Positions 35,701 through 46,900 of a stretch of DNA of 64,000 nt are shown piece by piece. The stretch is from Antedon mediterranea (taxonomy: Eukaryota; Echinodermata; Crinoidea; Comatulida; Antedonidae). The notes beneath the pieces were generated by a model. That model had not been told where the DNA came from. It saw nothing but the letters and a program-made list of their open reading frames with translations, and searched no databases. A program made the translations under genes and the position numbers. Location: positions 19,839,201 through 19,903,200 of the forward strand of contig NC_092670.1 in assembly GCF_964355755.1 (NCBI RefSeq), read 5' to 3'. How positions within the stretch are numbered: position 1 is the first letter of the stretch; each line of letters begins with the position of its first letter.

Positions 35701-37001
35701 AAAGATCCAGGGCATCCTCTAAAAGCTTTAGCAAAGATGGCAATTCTAGCTGATTTTACACTTTTATTAGCATGGAGGTATGAGTAATTGATTTTTTCTT
35801 CTGATATATGTATTCTTCTTCTGTATGTTACAAGCAATATATATTTAACTATTATGAGGTTATTACTATATCAACTTGTCAAGAATTTAAGGATTTATTG
35901 GTAGCTGAATGAGTGTGCCTTTTGTTTTCTTAGTGCGGAAGAAGCCGGTCGTTACTTAGAGACATATAAAACTTACGAGAATAAGTCAGCTGACACTTTA
36001 AAGGAACGTGTTCAGGCAGATTTTATGTCAAAGGTATGTTTACTATTTAAATTGTTTTTGTTTATATAGAATATCTCATGCATATGAACAGGGATTGCCA
36101 CATTTGAAAAAGACAGTGAATGAAATCACTTGGCAATATGCTGTTGTGTTAAATAATTTGTTGCTTTTCTATTTTTTGTAGATGACAGACTGTTTGACAA
36201 CCATCAAGTCTATCAATAAAACAGACGCTGCTACTCTTCTTACAACATTTGACGTAAGTGTACTGCATGTTTCGCAGATAAAGCTACACTATCAAACTTT
36301 GTGTGACAAAAAAATGTGATGTGCCCATATATGGACATGATGATATAAATCCAAAGGCAAATTACTGAAAAAATGACAATGCTGTGGGTATCAGTGGCTG
36401 GATCTCAATGGAGATACAAAATAAAAGCGAAAAGCTAAATCAAAACGAGAAGTAAAACAGCCAGAAAAGTTAGCAGAGCTTTCGGGCAACACTAGCCCTT
36501 CATCAGTGCAAGTGGACATGATGATATATATATATATATGGACATATCGCTACCATATTTGGGCCACTACCATAATATTTGTGCACATCACACTTTTTTT
36601 ATCAAACTAGTTTAATAGTGTAGACAGAGCTTAAGATTATTTATGTTTTGAGAACCGTGAGTTGTTTATTAAGGATGCCTAAAAAAATGTTTTAATTTTA
36701 TTAGAATTTTGAAGGAATTGTGAAGGCATCAGAAGATGAACTGGGTTTTTGTCCAGGATTTGGTCCTAATAAGGTAAACCTCTTTTTCATTCATCAAGAT
36801 CTGTCTCTACTGATAATTGCAGAAAGGTAACATAAAAATGAACCAATAAAATGCAACTGAAAAAAAAAATTGTCTGTTTTTACCCAATAGGCTAAGCGGG
36901 TAGCAAGAGCGCTGAAAGAACCTTTTATGAAAAAGAAGAGCATGAAGGTGAAAGAGGATATACCAAAGACTGAAGACATTCCAGGAACAAGTAAATCATG
37001 A
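32723..37001 (+). CDS. ERCC1: ERCC1, non-catalytic subunit of the XPF-ERCC1 nuclease
   Basis: Eleven exons: 32723-32791, 33368-33503, 34389-34629, 34905-34977, 35147-35250, 35511-35610, 35701-35777, 35934-36033, 36182-36253, 36705-36773, 36891-37001. They join in frame to 383 aa (human about 297; the extra length is in the variable N-terminal third). Residues 160-300 form the nuclease-like central domain: [34 protein letters not shown] (both tyrosines of the human XPA-contact region kept), [31 protein letters not shown]. Residues 300-360 carry the tandem helix-hairpin-helix ([31 protein letters not shown]) used to bind XPF. Acts in nucleotide excision and crosslink repair. The N-terminal KFIIP motif also matches the family. 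Poly(A) AATAAA at 37482-37487. Confidence 0.97.
33103..33162. repeat. Three ACTTCCGG sites in a short duplicated unit
   Basis: ACTTCCGG (reverse of the ETS/GABP core CCGGAAGT) occurs at 33103-33110, 33120-33127 and 33155-33162, with AATAATGACTTTGATACTTCC-like context repeated about 52 bp apart. In ERCC1 intron 1. Could be regulatory or just a small duplication. Confidence 0.4.
33836..34261. mobile_element. Inverted-repeat element nested in an older repeat
   Basis: Left arm AAAGATTGTATAGCGGCGCA... and right arm ...TAGCGGCGCTATACAATCTTT are long inverted repeats. A second pair (ATCCATGGACGCCATTC at 33882 and its complement near 34164) extends the fold. It interrupts an older repeat with phrases 'gaacccctgtttagggg' (33696) and 'caggggtcttct' (34279). 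ERCC1 intron 2. Confidence 0.7.
36281..36634. mobile_element. MITE family 1, copy c, with nested insertion
   Basis: Ends AAGCTACACTATCAAAC and GTAGACAGAGCTTAA. A 165-bp unrelated insert at 36348-36512 lies between two copies of TGGACATGATGATATA (36332-36347 and 36513-36528). ERCC1 intron 9. Confidence 0.88.
36348..36512 (-). mobile_element. Short retroposon with 16-bp target duplication
   Basis: The flanking 16-bp direct repeats identify the insert precisely. The inserted sequence is matched in reverse complement at about 61031-61198 ('gatgaagggctagtgttgcc', 'aagctctgctaacttttctgg', 'tgatacccacagcattgtca'). On the minus strand it would end in GGATT. A long target duplication points to LINE-type retroposition. 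Confidence 0.85.
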
Positions 37002-37982
37002 CAGTGGTTGTTACAGTATTACAAAGAATTCCTTAACTATGTCCAGGGCAGTTGAATAGAGGTGCTGCTGTAGCCAAGACAGGCAAAGGTACAAAAACAA
37101 GCAGGCATGCAGTATTTACTGTATGTATCTTGCAATCATTGCTAGGATAAGTTCAAGTTTGTTGTTTCACACAATATGATATTAAAAAAAATATACATAA
37201 CATTTGATAAATTAATAAATATAATTGTGTGAGGAGGACGCATTAAGCCAAGGCTTTAAGTTTGGTCCTCCAGATAGAGTTAGGCTCTGAAGGAAACAAT
37301 CATGTGTATGCCATACAACAAACAAACTAGCAGTACTGAAAATGATTAGGCTGATTACATATTCTTATTTGATATGCAACGAAATGTTTAATCATGAAAT
37401 ATAATTATACCTTTATATTATATTTGGTGCAATAAGTAATCCAATGTATATATATGACTAAATGTAATATTGAATTGTTGAAATAAATGTTTTCTTATGT
37501 AAGTACTGTGTTATTGTGCTGCTTTTCGTGAATTTTTCAGGAATGTTCTCTATATTGCAAATCTTTTTTTCAAGTTTACGTTTAGAAGCAAAATCATTCA
37601 TCTAAGGCAAGCTAACAACAGGATGCCGAGTTCCAGAGATCAAAGGGTTTACCTGTTGCTGCGGCAAGATAAATTCCACGCGTCTTAACAGACACAGCCT
37701 GCTGTGGAGAATATGTACATACAAAGTATAGTACTTTGGTATTTGTTGCAGCCAGACATAAGATCAAAGGACTGTTACGAGTTCCTATCTTGGCAAGTCC
37801 AGCTCAGCTGTTGTTAGATTGCCTTGGTTTATCAAAGTAATTGAGACTAGTGATAACAAACTACACTAAACTGTAATGATGTATAAATTGTACTTTTATT
37901 TGAGATTGGCTCTGTTCTCCTGCACACCAACGAGTTCAACATCTGTATCAGTATCACCACGGCTATAGTTATTAACCTTTCA
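37002..37982. other. Convergent region ERCC1 / TSR3
   Basis: Tail-to-tail 3' UTRs: plus-strand AATAAA at 37482-37487 for ERCC1 and minus-strand AATAAA (TTTATT at 37895-37900) for TSR3. The two transcripts need not overlap. No other gene seen. Confidence 0.6.
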
Positions 37983-40433
37983 TTAGTCATTCACAATGTT
38001 CTCTCTTTTTTCTTTTGTTTCAAAACTATGTGTAGAAGTCTCTGAATTGTTACCAATTTCAGAATGAAGTCCTTTATCAACAGTATTTTCTTTTCCACAC
38101 TTTTCTTCATTAGTTTTCTTCTGTGCTGGACAAGGCACATCATCCTCTTCCTCGCTAGATTTCTCTGATTCTGGAAAATCATATCGACGTTGACTCTTAA
38201 GATTTCCAAATTCTTTTTTATCCTCTTCTTCCTTTTCATTCTCCTCTTCCTCACTGGATTCTTCAGAATCGGGAAAATCGTACTGTGGTTGCCGATTTAG
38301 ATTTCCAAATTCCTTGTCATCATCAATATCAAAGACGTCTGTAGGTAAATTATAAATCATTTTTGTAAAAATAGTATTCAACAAGTAATAATTTAAAGAT
38401 ATATTGTCCCCTTAAAAAATATTTGTTCTCAAATTTGAATGTCACATAATAGTTATTCACTTTGACCAAAAACTGGATTGAAAAAAAAAAAATTTACAGA
38501 AAAAAATGTAATTTAAAGCAAAAAAGTTTTTGGTTAAAATTAACCATTAACTGTTTGGTGTTTTTTACAGAAATGAATAACTTGTTAAAACTGCAAAATG
38601 CTAAGTTAAAGTCTGATTTGTGATCTTCATTATTTATGTTTCTGGCAATACATCTTTAAAGAATATTTTGAAACAAATTTAGTACCTATTTTGCTTTTAG
38701 CTAAATCTTCATCCTTGCACTTTTGCATCCAGTCTTGTTGGGCTGTAACTACTTCAGCCCCGGTTCGACAAGATGCGTAGATGTCAAGAATTTCCTGGTT
38801 CACATCAAAGAAACCCTCACCCCACTTGAAACGCTTTAATAATTTAATGCCATACTCTTTAAGACCTAGAAGAATACAGTAGAAAATTCTCCTAAATACT
38901 AAATATTCATTTTGTTTGACAAAATGGAACTTGGACAGGGGTTAAAATAAAGTATTCTCATTTAGGAAAGGGTACATTTCACACTGCTCGATCAAACATG
39001 CTTTATATGAAAAATAATGATTAATATACAAATAATAAATGTTTATGAATACAATGGTACAAATAATTTCATGAGGTGAAAAATTGCACTCTCGGTGACT
39101 TAATTAAGAGTGCAATAGAACATTTATCCTCCAATAAAAGGACAAGAATCTACTTAGGTGTGTTACAATTAATACTAACCTACAATATACAATGTGGCAG
39201 CAAAAGCTTCAACGCATGATAGTTTACATGGGCGTCCGTAGTTGATTGGATTGACTGCTATGAGGTAGGGTAACAGACGTGGCTGGCCTCCTCGCATCTT
39301 ACTGAAGGGTGTCTCTTCTAGCTTAGCCCATGAACAGTCTACAACTGCAATGCCTTTAGATAGAACAAGTTCTCTGAAAGTATAATTGAACAAAATGATA
39401 CTGCAATATGTTTATACAGTCAACTCTCCCAATACCGGACACCTTTGGGCTGGCCTATTATGTCTGGTTTTCTGGAAAGTCTGGTATTTGGAATGTGTTT
39501 CTAATGGAAAAATGAATTGGGAACATTTTTGGACCCCAAGAAAAGTCTGGTTTTCTGTTTTCAGAGAGTCCGGTATTGGGAGAGTTGATGTTTGCCCTAC
39601 ACTGACATAATTTTGTTAGTTGAGAACATTTCTGAGTGACTGAAAACACAAGAAAAATCTCCACTGCAGTAGTTAAAAACAAATATTTGGGTTAATAGTG
39701 ATTTGCCTTTCTGACCAAACACTGCACAAACTTACTTATCTTCTGGTGAAACGCATTTAATCCCCATAGGCGACAGAATCAATCCACCAAATCTCTGCGA
39801 CAATTTCAGGTTACGAACTAATCCCTTACGAATGAGTTTACGTCCTGTACATTTCTTGGGGTCACAATGCTCAAGATCCCACATGGCAAGTGGCAAAGGC
39901 ACCTTCAGAAATTCCTCGCTGGTTTGTTCACCTCCGCAGGCTTCATCGAGATTTAATCCTTCTATATGTATAAAAAACAAACACAAAAAATAGAATAATA
40001 TATATATATGATATAATTATAAGAAGTACAAAGCTGTAAAATTATGGTTTGGTTGACTGCGACCACACTGATGAATGGCTGACATAAGGTTCTGTGAAAG
40101 AGTCAGTCTAATTACTGAGAACTAACCGGAAACAACCAAAAAAAAATCGTACTGTAGGGCCTTTTGGTTGTTTTCGGTTGATTTTAGTTGTTTTCGGTAA
40201 TTAGACTGACCGCTGTGAAGAGCCATTAGTTTATATGCTCTGCCAGGAACAAGGAAGACCAAATAAGTAAAATTGGCGAGGAAAATGATAGCCTCTTTCT
40301 CACCATCTAGGCAATAGTTAAGATCTTCTGACATTTGTTTGAATCGATCATGCTTCTCTGCTTGACTTTGACGTCCTCGTGCTGATGCATTTCCATGTTT
40401 TCCACCTCGACTCTGGTTTTTCTTTTTTCCCAT
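37983..40433 (-). CDS. TSR3: TSR3, 18S rRNA aminocarboxypropyltransferase
   Basis: Five exons in transcript order: 40433-40304, 39961-39736, 39373-39180, 38865-38686, 38338-37983. They join in frame to 361 aa. Family matches in order: basic N-terminus; [91 protein letters not shown]; then [13 protein letters not shown], as in human TSR3. In the known family it transfers the aminocarboxypropyl group of SAM onto the hypermodified m1acp3-psi of 18S rRNA, a late cytoplasmic step of 40S maturation. The C-terminal ~115 residues are acidic, Ser/Glu-rich, and contain a repeated KEFGNL...YDFP(D/E)SE module. A pogo-like MITE sits in intron 2 and a family 2 MITE in intron 4. The start codon gives MGKKKNQ, fitting the family. 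Confidence 0.95.
38394..38658. mobile_element. MITE family 2, copy D
   Basis: TAAAGATATATTGTCCCC at the left, GGCAATACATCTTTA at the right. A short internally deleted relative of the 552-bp copies and most like the 17461 copy. TSR3 intron 4, ending about 30 bp from exon 4. Confidence 0.8.
39417..39590. mobile_element. pogo/Tigger-like MITE
   Basis: CAGTCAACTCTCCCAATACC at the left and GGTATTGGGAGAGTTGATG at the right, with internal inverted 'tctggttttctgg' phrases. TA precedes the left end. TSR3 intron 2. Assignment to the pogo group rests only on the CAGTCAA-type terminus and TA. Confidence 0.75.
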
Positions 40434-40928
40434 TGGATCTAATGTAAGTATGGTTGTAAATGATAAAAATACCGTAGTATAAATATTTGTGTACGGTTAG
40501 GACGCTCCACACACTCTGGGGGAAATTTAACCTTTTTCCTAATCATATCGAATAACAAATTAATTGTCACTTACTGTGGTGAAATCTAAGCTATCAAAAA
40601 TTAGCCCACCTTTTTGCTAATTTTTCAAATGTCAAATGTCTCGACTTAATATAATAATATTATTCAACTATTATTGTTAATTATCAAATCAAGATACTAA
40701 ATTTCCTTACGCAAAATATTGGCACAATTAATACATAAACAGTAAATTTACAGAATTCACACAAATAATTAATAAGAAATGTTGTAAAACAAAAATGAAG
40801 ATGAAAGATGCATGCCTCCTTTTTGTTTACCTTATATTATATCTTAAAAAGACCCGGAAGTGATTCTTAAACACGTGTTAAAAAATCAACATCAACATCA
40901 CATGACTGGTTGACCTATTTTCTGAAAG
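40434..40928. promoter_or_regulatory. Divergent promoter TSR3 / WASHC2
   Basis: Only 495 bp separates the start codons. An ETS/GABP-type site CCCGGAAGTG (40853-40862) is followed by an E-box CACGTG (40872-40877) and a TCACATGA-like site near 40898, all within about 75 bp upstream of the WASHC2 ATG. This arrangement is typical of housekeeping bidirectional promoters. Confidence 0.6.
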
Positions 40929-43900
40929 ATGGCTCCTCCACCACCACCGCCACCGCCTCCTCCACCACCCATACAAAGTGCTAATGCCGACGGTGCTGCT
41001 GCCGCCCCTGTGGCGCAACCTGTAGTAAGTATACATTTATTTTTTGTGATTAATTTGAGTGATAATTTGTATAAAACTATGCAATTGTATTTACGCTAGG
41101 CCCGAGGATTCAGGAAGGCTAGGCCTGGCTAGCTAGGTTGTTGACGCCGAGCCGACACGATCGAGCACTCTGCTGCACTCGGAGCTCAGATATCTAGGCC
41201 TGCTAAGAGGAGGGCCTAGCCTCTAGCACTAACAACCCCCCCCCCCCCCCCCCCCCCCCACCGAGATTTGCTTATCAATAATGTATATTTAGATTAAATT
41301 AAACGATTAGGCCTAGGCCTATTTGTTTATTGAAGGTGGTTTCAGGGAAAAATTTCATTTTAAAATTTTGTTTAGCAAAATTGCTAATCAAACTGATTTT
41401 TGAGTCGAGAAACATAGTTTTGTATTGTATTTTTTGCTACACATTTTAGAAATGTGTAGCAATAAGGTTGTTTTGTATAGCTTTTTGCTATGCTACACTG
41501 GCGAAATTATTCCCTGTGTTTTTAATAACTTATTTATATTATAATTAAATATAATATTAGGCCTAGGCTAGGCTAGGATAGGTGGGGCAGCTATATTTAT
41601 ATAATTTCATCTAGGACTGTTTAATTATCAAGGTATCTTACTGTTTAAAATAATTCACTGCATATGGTAGCTATGAGAACACTTAAACCTACATTGATTT
41701 TATTTTTGTACAGAAGGTGATTATTTTAATTTGTTAATTTCCTTTTTTATTACCCTCTACAATTCCTTCAAATCAGCTCTTGTCTTTTCATTCACAAAAT
41801 ATCATTAGTTTTAGAAAAAATTGGTCAAAATTTTGGAATTTAAGAATTCAAGCATTTGGCTTCATTTGTAGAATTCTACTACTCAACTTTTTTAATAACT
41901 TATTACATTGCAATATTTGGTAAAGCACAAAATATAAAATAGAAAATTAAATTAAAAAAAGTATATAAGTACAATTACCTACAACGTCCTAATTTGCAGA
42001 GGTCAGTGCAATATCGAGTTACATTGACTGAAATTATTTGTTGCTAAGCGATATAACGCCCTCTCTACACTATCGAAGCTGTCTAGACTCTGAACAAAAC
42101 GCTGTAAAGGAGTTTCCCGAAAGGAAACGTACACTGTCACTACACAGGAAACTTAGTCAGAAATATGTAAATTCACTTCTTTCCTTTAATTAAATAAAGT
42201 TGATTCAATATTGAATTATCAAACTAAAAATATAAAAGTTGTTTGATGATCATTCATATAGAGTATGCAAATTCATATCATTGCATATTTAACTGGCATA
42301 AAATATATAGCAGAAGTGAAAATTGTTATGCCTTATTTTTTATTAAATTAATAAACTAATTTATTAATGTGTTAAAGTATTGCATCATCAATCTTTAGAA
42401 TTGGTTTTATTCTTACAATATCTAATTTAAACATTCTCATGAAATTGTCATGTTTATAACGCAATCCCAATTCCGTGCAATACAACATTGAGCGATGGCT
42501 AAGTTGTTGTAGAGTATTCGCCCGACTTGTGTTGTCTGTCACAGGAAGTCGTGCATGAGTAATCTCTAACCGTGTAGTGACAAACATATCTGGATAGGGC
42601 TTCGCAGTTTGATCTTCTTTATGGTAGCTGTTTTTTCACTTTGATATGTTGAATCTCTGGCAAAAGGTGAGATATTTCGTCCTAAATTATATAAATCTTA
42701 TTACTAAATATCTAGGCATGTTCTTAAAAAGTTACTACATCGACTTTACTGTTTTTTTTTTATAGTTGGCATACAACTTATTTAATGATTTGAGTATGCA
42801 TAGTTATTTAGTATTAAATAGTCTTACCGATACAGCAGGGTGTCATCGTCTCTATCTATATCCTCAAGCCAAATTGTCTGCCCTGTTAAATGACTGGGTA
42901 TCGAGGTGGAGGTTACATTTATACAAGACTTTACAATTAAACTTGACATGGTATTAGATGAATGTGTAAGAGGGCGTACTCGTCAATAGAATGGAAAATC
43001 ATAGAGTTATAAAGTACTGTATTGTTAATGTATTATTGAGGTGGAGAATGCACTGTAGAACCTGATTGGCCTTAAAGTAGGAATAAATTTATTTTAAATT
43101 AAGGCATTCGCATAAGATAATTTTGTTCAAACGGAAAGTTCAAAACCATAAAATGAGATTGTTCCCTAAAGTGAAATAAGTAAGGTCTACTTACTGTGTT
43201 TAATAATTTGATCGGTAATTAATTGGAGTGCTCTTTAAAGTTTAATCATTATTTTAGTATTCCTTAAAATAGAATAGAACAATATGATTTTAGAGAGATA
43301 AGAAAATATTGCATCATTACATTCCTGTGTAGAATAGAGTGAAATACTATTTTGTGTGTAATATATTTTATATTTAAAAAAGTATTTGAATGCTTGACAA
43401 AGGTCATTGGATGTGATTTTTCTTGGCATAAGTTCAAAAGATTTTGCATTGCATTTATTATTTTTATAATCTATTTTTGTTTGTATTTCTGGATGTTTTT
43501 ATTGATAAGAAAGATTGTGTACTGTTAGACAGATGATTGGCTGCTATAGTTTGATTCATTTCTCATGTGAAATCTATTGTTAATAATTTTGTCACAAATG
43601 ATTTCATCTAATGTTTTCGGAGTGACAGACAAAAATCATTTTGCGGCTGCTGTGTGACCTATGAACTTGTTCCTATATTTATGCAGCATTTCCAGGCTGT
43701 ACTTCCTGGGTATCCACTAGTTTGCTACAGTATACTGTTAATGCTTGATCTCTGAGCCTAGTTGATTACATTACCATAAACATGTCTTAACCTTTTAATA
43801 AATGTTTACTTCTTGAAATGTTTTCTTTGATAACATTGTATCTAAATGCTCTGTCTACACTATGAAACTTTCTGTGACAACAAAATATAATGTGCCCATA

Positions 43901-46900
43901 TGGACATGATGTCATATCACTACCATATTTAGGAATATCACTACCATATTTGGGCACATCACACCTTTTTTGTCTAGTGTGATAGTGTAGACAGAGCTTT
44001 AGGGTACAACAATATAATCTGAATACATTATTATCCGTAACTGCCTATTATCAGACCAATGATTGTTAAACTGCATTATAAATTTAACTAATTTTATCTC
44101 TTATTTATTTTTTATTCATATTTTTGTCAAATACAAATAAAGCATATCAACCCACAGCAAGGACAAAGTTTTTTAATGTTAATTTTCTTCTTTCAATAGA
44201 CAGAAAGAATTTGAGCTATTTGTATTAAGAAATCAGAATGATTTATAATCAAAATACTTACTTTACTAATAGAATGTAAGTATATTGATATTATTACTCT
44301 TTAGGCATCAGACATTGGACTGGATGGAGGAAATAGTTCAGGAGAAGGGCCTATGGCACCTGCGGCGGAAGCCAAAGCGGAGAAAACCATGACCTTATCT
44401 GAGGTCAGAAAACAGAGCTGTAATTGGTCAATGGCATCAGATGCTGGTGTAAGTTATGTTAACATACTTTTATTAAGAAAATATTTAAAGAGATGGCTTA
44501 GTTAATGATGAATTACACATTTTGGTGTGAATATTCATTCATACACATTTATTCAGTATAACAATCTGGGGCCCGCACTAGAAGCAAAATCTTGTCTCAT
44601 GATAGCCCCTACAATACATATGTATATACATGAAAAGAAATATAAAACAATAAACAATAAAATAAGTTAAAAAGGAGATAAAATATTGAGCATAACAAAA
44701 GTTATGTTGTTTAAATGGCTAGTAGGTAAGTATAGGTATACTTCAATATAATTAATCAACGATTTAGTTTAGAATTTGAACAGCGCCATTTTGTCTGACT
44801 GAGGGAAAGACTATTGCCTATATTCTATTATTTACAATGTTAATTGTTTCCTTTTTTAGTTGTTACTTTATTTACAAGAATTTTCTCAGAAGATGATAGC
44901 AAGAACGAGTGAGTTGGAGAAGATGGTGGATGGAGTGGTCAACGAAGCAAAGAGTACAGACTCAAAAGTTCATAATACTCTTAATGACTTCCTAATGATT
45001 GCCAATACACAGTTTGTAGAAAATGTAAGTTACATCATAAAATAATATAGTGATATAATGGCTATGAGCGCTCACTGGTTAAACACAGGGGCCCCAGGGC
45101 AGGGTTCAGAAGGAAATACAGGCATTAAAATATGCCAAGAAAGGCAAGGTCACCAGCTTTGGAGGGTCACTTAGTGTCCCTAATCCAGGGGCTTATACCT
45201 CCGCATGTTGCCGGTGTGTTATACTTGTTTGTGTCTGTATCCAGTATGCATAGGATGGTGTCCAGAGTTTGATTGCAGCCACAGGTGTAGCAGTACATGA
45301 ACTAGCACACTTGGAACCCTACTTTTTTTTAATTGACATGCACATGTGCCTTTTATTCATTCATGCAGGATATCCCATCTATTTTCATTTCATTCATCAT
45401 ATTAATATTGAATAATTATAAAACATGGTTTGAAATTGTTTAGATTCAGATTAAATGCAATAATGCAATTCCAAGAAAAAATGAAATCATTCCTTATTTT
45501 TTAGAAAAGGTTAAAGGTTAAAAGTAATCAAATTGGGTATTACATTAGTGATAGTATAACATTACTATTATATCTCTATTCTTCCACTGCATTTAACTGC
45601 TTCTTCGCAGAATTAAGAAAAGAGTTCCTCATACTATCCATATTCATTTATGTGTTTCCTTATTTGATAGCGAGTGTATGATGATTCAGAAGAGATGGAC
45701 ATGCAAAATGCAGCCCAGGCAAACGCTGTAAGTAAACTTTAATACTGTTTAATGTGTAGGCATAGCACAGAAGAAATGTCCTCCCTCACAAAGTTAGTCT
45801 CTTCCTGTACATCCCATAAAATGTTAGGCTCATCAGTGGTTAGGTCTTCTATGTTCAACTTAACATTGTGTGATACTTAAAGTCTCTGGTGAGAAAATAA
45901 ATAATATTGATTGATATTATTGATCAATCTTTTACAACAAATTACTACTTACAGGAAAAACAAGAAGTGACAGAAGTAGATTTAATACCTAAAGTATCAA
46001 AAGCGTTAAACCTAGGAATCAACGTGATTGATACAGCGTTTGATACGTTAGATGCCAATGCAGGCAATTCTGATTCAGAAGACGATGATACAAGTTACAG
46101 ACATGAACCTATTCTTGAACCAAAGGTTAAAGGTTTTTTGTCTTCTCATAGCTTAAGGCTCTGTCTAAACTATCAAACAATATGTGATAAAAAAAATGTG
46201 ATGTGTCCATATATGGACACGTTGATGTTATATCACTACCATATTTGGGCATATCACTACCATATTTGGGCACATCACACTTTTTTTGTCAATCTAGTTT
46301 AATAGTGTAGACAGAGCTTAAGATTATAATTATAATACTTTATCTAGCTACGGATACACTTGATTTACCCAAGGATGTTTGTCATCAATTCTATCAACAA
46401 CAAAAATATTTTTAAAAATAAGATATTAGAATATTTTGTTAATTACAGAAGTTACAACTAACTTTAATCATATTTTACAACTACCTATTAAAATTAGGTA
46501 TTGAATAACGGAGAATAAATGTAAAGTATTATTAATATTTTCCAGGACCCATACAGCCATCGACCCTTGCCCCATATTATTGGTTCATCACTCTTTATGG
46601 AAGAGGACGATGTTGGTTTGATTGAGTACACAAGTGAAGGTATTTTATATTAATTTAAATTAAATATTTTTTATTTTTAGTAATTTTGCTATTGTAATAT
46701 ATATTTTATACTGTAATGTAAACCAATCAATCAAATTTCATCTGTACCTCGTTAAAATGACAATAAATAACATCGTATCGTATTGTAAGGCACTTTAAAG
46801 CACTCAAAAAGTAAGATGATATTTTAAGGTATATAAGGTGATCACAATTCAAAGATGCCAAGAAAACTTTTTCATTAACATTCAGTCCTTTCTTAATATA

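Noticed and set aside
42372-42957. Frames in WASHC2 intron 1
   Set aside because: No domain similarity, no plausible splice borders, and the gene joins in frame without them.
46126-46302. WASHC2 exon 5 readthrough frame with YHYHIWA repeats
   Set aside because: The extension is a translated MITE; exon 5 splices cleanly in frame to exon 6 at 46125/46546.
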